A stretch of DNA of 10,170 nucleotides from JAVXAG01 sp036660615 (GTDB taxonomy: Bacteria; Bacillota; Clostridia; Peptostreptococcales; Anaerovoracaceae), in the NCBI GenBank assembly GCA_036660615.1, contig JAVXAG010000069.1:1-10170 (forward strand), read 5' to 3'. The notes below the pieces were generated by a model that had not been told where the DNA came from, ran no database searches, and saw nothing but the letters and a program-made list of their open reading frames with translations. The first letter of the stretch is position 1, and each line of letters begins with the position of its first letter. Positions 6,301-10,170 of this stretch are shown here, in pieces. A program made the translations under genes and the position numbers.

Positions 6301-8138
6301 TGGAAAAGACAGGAACTAAACCAGTTAGACGACGTGGCCCTGGTAGCGGACATGGCCCAATGGGCATGATGCCCGGTGAGAAAGCGAAGAATTTCAAAGG
6401 CACAATGAAGACTTTGTTGTCATATTTGAAACCTTTTAAATTTAGAATTGTAATGGTATTTATATTTGCCATTGCCAGCACAGTATTCTCTATTGTCTCC
6501 CCTAAAATCTTGGGTAAGGCTACAGACAAAATCGTTGAAGGTATGATGTCTCCTCTTGGAATCGACTTTGGCCCTCTAGGGAAAATCTTGATTTTCCTTG
6601 GGGTTATATATCTAATAAGCTTTTGCTTCAGCCTGATTCAAAGCTTTATTATGGCAACCATATCACAGAAAGTCACATATAATCTGAGAGAATCTATGTC
6701 GGCCAAAATCGACCGATTGCCATTAAAATATTTTGATAACAAAACTAACGGTGAAATACAGAGTCGTTTTACCAATGATATTGAAACGCTAAACCAATCT
6801 CTATCCCAGAGTATTACTCAAATCATAACAAGTGTGGTAACTATCGTTGGTATAATCGCAATGATGTTCTCCATAAACTGGATGATGACTTTGGTTGCGC
6901 TTTTGTCCCTTCCTGTATCACTGTTTTTAATAAAATTCATCGTAAGTCATTCCCAAAAACACTTCAAAAATCAACAGCGATATTTGGGTGATGCAAATGG
7001 TCACGTTGAAGAAATGTACAATGCTCACATAATTGTTCAAGCCTTTAATGGTGAAGAAAAGTCAACGGAAATCTTTGACGGCATTAACGATAATCTGTAC
7101 GCATCTGCTTGGAAATCTCAATTTTTCTCAGGAATGATGCAACCTTTATCAAACTTGGTTGGTAATTTATCTTATGTAGTAATCTGTATCCTAGGTGGCA
7201 AACTTGCCCTAAACGGTACTGTAACTATCGGTAATATTCAATCATTTATTCAATATATTCGTTCCTTCAACCAACCAGTTTCAATGCTTGCCAATGTGGC
7301 AAACGTACTTCAATCAACTGCCGCTGCCGCTGAAAGGATTTTTGAACTTCTTGACGAAGAGGAAGAAACGGAAACTTTCACAGAGGGAAACCACTCTATT
7401 CTTGACTTGAAAAACTTCAAGGGAGATGTTACTTTTGAAAATGTCACTTTTGGCTACGGCGACACACCTGTTATTAAGAACTTTAATTTCCATGTGACGC
7501 AAGGTCAAAGGATTGCAATTGTTGGGCCTACTGGCTCTGGCAAAACCACTCTAATCAAACTTCTGCTCCGTTTCTATGAGCTAAACAGCGGCAGAATTTT
7601 AATTGACGGTGTGGATATACGAAATTATTCCAGAACTGATCTTCGTGATATGTTCGGTATGGTGCTCCAAGATACTTGGCTTTACAGTGGTAGTATTATG
7701 GAAAACATTCGCTACGGAAATATGAATGCAACTGACGAAGAAGTAATCAATGCTTCCAAGGCTGCCCACATTCACCACTATATAAAAACCCAACCAAAGG
7801 GCTATGGCATGGAAATCAACGAGGAGTCCTCTAACATTTCTCAAGGTCAAAAGCAACTGCTTACAATTGCTCGTGCCATACTTGCAGATAATCCAATTAT
7901 GATTCTCGATGAGGCAACCAGTTCGGTTGATACTAGAACTGAGTCTCTAATCCAAAAGGCAATGCTAAACCTAATGGAAAACAGAACCAGCTTTATCATT
8001 GCCCATCGACTATCCACCATTCAAGATGCAGATGTAATACTTGTAATAAACAATGGCGACATAGTGGAACATGGTACACACCAAGAGCTGCTAGATGCAA
8101 ATGGTTTCTATGCAGACCTTTACAACAGCCAGTTCTAA
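6300..8138 (+). CDS. ABC exporter half-transporter, catalytic subunit
   Basis: A type I half-transporter of 612 residues. A Gly/Met/Arg-rich cytosolic lead (about 1-35) is followed by a six-helix membrane domain (about 45-345) and an ATPase domain (about 375-612). Walker A is GPTGSGKTT (409-417), Q-loop Gln457, Walker B Asp537 with the catalytic Glu538, and switch His569: a complete catalytic set. The signature is ISQGQ (513-517) instead of LSGGQ, the expected complement to the preceding subunit, and matches the TM288/BmrD/LmrD type. Start ATG 6300 overlaps the upstream TAA by one base (TAATG), with AAGGGGG (6284-6290) nine bases upstream; an in-frame GTG at 6294 is too close to that site. 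The overlap implies translational coupling and near-equal amounts of the two halves. Confidence 0.94.
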   Translation: MEKTGTKPVRRRGPGSGHGPMGMMPGEKAKNFKGTMKTLLSYLKPFKFRIVMVFIFAIASTVFSIVSPKILGKATDKIVEGMMSPLGIDFGPLGKILIFLGVIYLISFCFSLIQSFIMATISQKVTYNLRESMSAKIDRLPLKYFDNKTNGEIQSRFTNDIETLNQSLSQSITQIITSVVTIVGIIAMMFSINWMMTLVALLSLPVSLFLIKFIVSHSQKHFKNQQRYLGDANGHVEEMYNAHIIVQAFNGEEKSTEIFDGINDNLYASAWKSQFFSGMMQPLSNLVGNLSYVVICILGGKLALNGTVTIGNIQSFIQYIRSFNQPVSMLANVANVLQSTAAAAERIFELLDEEEETETFTEGNHSILDLKNFKGDVTFENVTFGYGDTPVIKNFNFHVTQGQRIAIVGPTGSGKTTLIKLLLRFYELNSGRILIDGVDIRNYSRTDLRDMFGMVLQDTWLYSGSIMENIRYGNMNATDEEVINASKAAHIHHYIKTQPKGYGMEINEESSNISQGQKQLLTIARAILADNPIMILDEATSSVDTRTESLIQKAMLNLMENRTSFIIAHRLSTIQDADVILVINNGDIVEHGTHQELLDANGFYADLYNSQF

Positions 8139-8149
8139 AATATAGCATT

Positions 8150-8197
8150 AAAAAAGGAAGTCTCAATTCTTATGAATTTAGAGACTCCCTTTTTTTA
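8150..8197. terminator. Bidirectional terminator between the exporter operon and lysC
   Basis: A long stem: GGAAGTCTC-AATTC pairs with GAATT-TA-GAGACTCCC with one mismatch and a small bulge. It is flanked by six A on the left and seven T on the right, so both convergent transcripts meet hairpin plus T-run. The lysC stop codon (8195-8197) lies within the right-hand T-run, so the terminator starts essentially at the lysC stop. Confidence 0.92.
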
Positions 8198-9508
8198 TTT
8201 TACGAAGGTCGTATAAATCGCTTTTATCGCCTTTTCAAAATCTTTATTTTCTACTCCTACTATTATGTTCATTTCGCTTGAACCTTGGTCAATCATTCTA
8301 ATATTTATATCGGCATCAGCAAGAGCCCCAAACAATGTCGCTGAAACTCCTTTTCTTCTATTCATTCCACAACCAACCGTTGCAATCAGCGCCATATTTT
8401 CAAATACGTCCAGTTTATCTGGCTGCAATTGCTTGTCAAATGCGTCTAAGATTTCATCTAATCTCCCATTAATGTTCTTGTTGGAAATAACTACAGAAAC
8501 AGTATCTATTCCACTAGGCAAATGTTCAAATGATATATCAAAGTCTTCTAAAATCGCTAATATTTTTCTAACAAAGCCTCTCTCTACGCTCATCATATTT
8601 TTGTATATTCCGATTACTGTAAAGTCCTTGTTCCCTGCAATACCAGTGATGATTTGGTTGTTATCCTCTCCCGCCTCAGCTGTGATTATTGTACCAACTC
8701 CTTCTGGATCGTTGGTATTTCTAATGTTTATTGGTATATTAGCAAGTCTTGCTGGATATATTGCATCTTCGTGTAAAACTGATGCTCCCATATAGGACAA
8801 TTCTCGCAATTCTTTATATGAAATCGTATGAATAGGTTTAGGATTTTTTACTATTCTTGGATCTGCCATTAAGAACCCTGAAACATCTGTCCAGTTTTCG
8901 TAAGTATCCGCCCCCACAGCTCTCGCTACTAATGCTCCGGTTATGTCCGAACCTCCTCTTGAAAAGGTTTTTACATGTCCGTCTTTTCCACTTCCATAGA
9001 ATCCCGGCAAAACTGCTCGCTCATGGTTCTGTAACTCATCGCGCAAAGCCTTGTCAGTTTCTTCCATCATCAATCTGCCCTGGTCATCAAACTTTATTAA
9101 TCCAGTAGTATCCACAAAATCATATCCTAAAAATGCTGCCACTAAAACGCCATTCAAATACTCGCCTCTGCTGGCTATGTAATCCGCCGAAGCTCCATTT
9201 TTGATATTCTCTTTTATCTTATCAAAATGTTTAAGTAGGTCAACATCAATTCCCAAATTTATTTCAACTGCCATAAATCTATCTGCGACTACCTGAAAAA
9301 TTTGGTCATATGGAAGGTTATGCTCCATATGTGTTTTGCATAAGTACAGAAGGTCTGTTATCTTATTATCGCCTTCATATCTTTTGCCTGGTGCAGAAAC
9401 CACGATATACTTTCTATCCTTATCTGCATCAATTATCTGTTTTGTCTTTGTAAGTTGAATCCCGTCTGCTACTGATGAGCCTCCAAACTTTGCCACTTTT
9501 ATTCCCAT
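8195..9508 (-). CDS. lysC: Aspartate kinase
   Basis: Phosphorylates aspartate to aspartyl-phosphate, the first step toward lysine, diaminopimelate, threonine and methionine. The 437-residue protein starts with KFGGSS (7-12), followed by SRGEYLN (113-119), FSRGGSD (182-188) and TDVSG (207-211), all kinase-domain marks. Residues about 295-437 form two ACT domains for allosteric control by end-product amino acids. It is full-length with no missing motif. Start ATG 9508 has GGAGGT (9519-9524) ten bases upstream. It stands alone, convergent with the exporter operon, with no other amino-acid gene adjacent. Which isoenzyme it is (lysine- or threonine-sensitive) cannot be told from the sequence; lysC is the best general name. 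Confidence 0.95.
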   Translation of the reverse strand: MGIKVAKFGGSSVADGIQLTKTKQIIDADKDRKYIVVSAPGKRYEGDNKITDLLYLCKTHMEHNLPYDQIFQVVADRFMAVEINLGIDVDLLKHFDKIKENIKNGASADYIASRGEYLNGVLVAAFLGYDFVDTTGLIKFDDQGRLMMEETDKALRDELQNHERAVLPGFYGSGKDGHVKTFSRGGSDITGALVARAVGADTYENWTDVSGFLMADPRIVKNPKPIHTISYKELRELSYMGASVLHEDAIYPARLANIPINIRNTNDPEGVGTIITAEAGEDNNQIITGIAGNKDFTVIGIYKNMMSVERGFVRKILAILEDFDISFEHLPSGIDTVSVVISNKNINGRLDEILDAFDKQLQPDKLDVFENMALIATVGCGMNRRKGVSATLFGALADADINIRMIDQGSSEMNIIVGVENKDFEKAIKAIYTTFVK

Positions 9509-9572
9509 TTATATTATTACCTCCGTAATTTATTTACTATTTTTATATGTTTTTTATGTCCCAGTAATTTTT

Positions 9573-9581
9573 ATTATACCA
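9573..9581 (-). promoter_or_regulatory. lysC promoter (extended -10)
   Basis: TGGTATAAT on the minus strand is a perfect -10 with the TGn extension. No good -35 lies 17 bp upstream, which is common for extended -10 promoters. The predicted leader is only about 60 nt, so no lysine riboswitch fits between it and the gene. A second TATAAT occurs further upstream (9600-9605). Confidence 0.6.
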
Positions 9582-9605
9582 TAATTTATCACAAATATTA
9601 TATTC

Positions 9606-9624
9606 AATACCAGTTTATGGTATT
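9606..9624. promoter_or_regulatory. Inverted repeat upstream of the lysC promoter
   Basis: AATACC-N7-GGTATT, perfect 6-bp arms, placed just upstream of the lysC -35 region and 3 bases before the dispersed repeat. It could be an operator or chance symmetry in AT-rich DNA. Confidence 0.35.
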
Positions 9625-9627
9625 TCG

Positions 9628-9984
9628 AAACTGATAATGAGAATCATTATCACTTATCGCTGTAATTAAGTACCGAAAAAAGATAAATATCGATTTTGCT
9701 CACAGAATCGACTTTTTTTCACTCTCAGTGAGCAGATTCTCAGAAATTAATGGGTTTCAAGGTACTAATTGTCAAAATTACAAGTCAAGGGTTCAACCGC
9801 CAAGTTGATTCTGTTGCATTTGCAACAGTTTATGCCCATATATTGGTATCTTTTGTCATATATCTACATTATAGCCAGCTATTTGCAAACCCGCAAATGA
9901 GTTCTGCTCACTGGCGCGACTTTTTGAGCGATTCTGTGAGCAAATCAGGAAATTATTTTTTCCCTGGAAAATTTAGCGGGTTTT
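9628..9984 (+). repeat. Dispersed structured repeat, copy 2
   Basis: A 357-bp segment homologous to 3589-3924 and in the same orientation; both alignable ends keep constant offsets (6039 and 6060), so one 21-base difference in the middle accounts for the length change. The same fold is possible: 9695-9710 pairs with 9929-9944 (16 bp), 9726-9736 with 9903-9913 (11 bp), and GGGTTT (9751-9756) with AAACCC (9887-9892). A private small hairpin, CTGTTGC/GCAACAG, lies at 9810-9827. The 16 bases between the two outer stems differ almost entirely from copy 1 while the stems are retained. Its left, Fur-box end faces lysC, as copy 1 faces the kinase-like operon. Confidence 0.85.
9633..9651. promoter_or_regulatory. 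Fur-box-like palindrome, copy 2
   Basis: Identical to the site at 3594-3612 and embedded in 30 identical bases. It lies about 55 bases upstream of the lysC -10 and 125 bases from the lysC ATG, too far for simple promoter occlusion. Whether a Fur protein binds is untested. Confidence 0.6.
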
Positions 9985-10020
9985 TCGGCTTTAATAGTTA
10001 TTTTTTGGAACTATTCCCAT

Positions 10021-10114
10021 ATTTTGCTCCAAAATCAATGCCCAACTATACTCGGGCTATTTTCAATACAAGTCTTTCAGGGCCATCCACACATTTTGCT
10101 CCAAAATCAATGCC
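10021..10114. repeat. Pair of 22-bp direct repeats
   Basis: A 22-base unit beginning ATTTTGCTCCAAAATC occurs exactly at 10021-10042 and 10093-10114, 72 bases start to start. Each contains the small palindrome TTTTG-CTC-CAAAA. A shortened relative, AAATCAATGTCC, follows from 10116. No gene is convincing between 9985 and the window end. Function unknown. Confidence 0.8.
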
Positions 10115-10170
10115 GAAATCAATGTCCAAATCATTTCACCAGTAAACGCTAATGTGGTTATTGTATCATA

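Noticed and set aside
8265..8795. A 176-codon plus-strand open frame opposite lysC
   Set aside because: It lies wholly antisense to the ACT-domain and kinase-domain coding sequence of a certain gene and has no ribosome binding site.
9509..9572. Lysine riboswitch in the lysC leader
   Set aside because: The predicted leader is about 60 nt, far shorter than an L-box, and has no terminator hairpin or matching core.
3589..9984. Composite transposon with the two repeats as insertion sequences
   Set aside because: The repeats encode no transposase, show no terminal inverted repeats matching a known family and no flanking target duplications that I could find, and the enclosed genes are ordinary chromosomal ones.

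Overview
The window is AT-rich chromosomal DNA with Gram-positive (Firmicutes, probably Clostridia-like) features: strong GGAGG-type ribosome binding sites, sigma-A-type promoters, intrinsic terminators, a methionyl-tRNA synthetase with an appended C-terminal tRNA-binding domain, a cytidylate-kinase-like protein, and a MarR-controlled pair of half-size ABC exporters. I cannot name the species from this sequence alone.

Layout, left to right. Positions 1-438 hold no convincing gene: two plus-strand terminator-like hairpins, a complex self-complementary block (178-247), a candidate metG terminator and short repeats just past the metG stop. metG (439-2370, minus) has its own extended -10 promoter and a short leader with a hairpin. 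A terminator (2479-2523) separates it from a two-gene minus-strand operon: a cytidylate-kinase-like gene (2822-3448) followed by a small single-span membrane protein (2559-2810). The intergenic region 3449-4077 carries copy 1 of a long dispersed repeat, a run of 11 C, and a textbook promoter overlapped by two palindromic operators. Then comes a compact plus-strand operon: marR-type regulator (4078-4554) and two half-transporters (4558-6300 and 6300-8138). A bidirectional terminator (8150-8197) lies between this operon and the convergent aspartate kinase gene (8195-9508, minus). The right end (9509-10170) carries the lysC promoter, copy 2 of the dispersed repeat and a pair of 22-bp repeats.

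How the genes work together. The MarR protein very likely represses its own operon through the twin palindromes at the -35 box. The two ABC proteins look like the two unequal halves of one heterodimeric multidrug-type exporter: the first has a degenerate ATP site (Asp for catalytic Glu, Gln for the switch His) but a canonical signature motif, and the second has the reverse pattern. metG and lysC are housekeeping genes.

The most unusual item is the dispersed repeat at 3589-3924 and 9628-9984, two copies in the same orientation. Each begins with an almost perfect Fur-box palindrome, identical in both copies, followed by a roughly 230-280 bp region that can fold into a long interrupted hairpin whose paired blocks are conserved while the loops have diverged. 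No transposase or iron gene is visible. It could be a non-autonomous mobile element, a structured RNA, or both. I do not recognise it as a described family.
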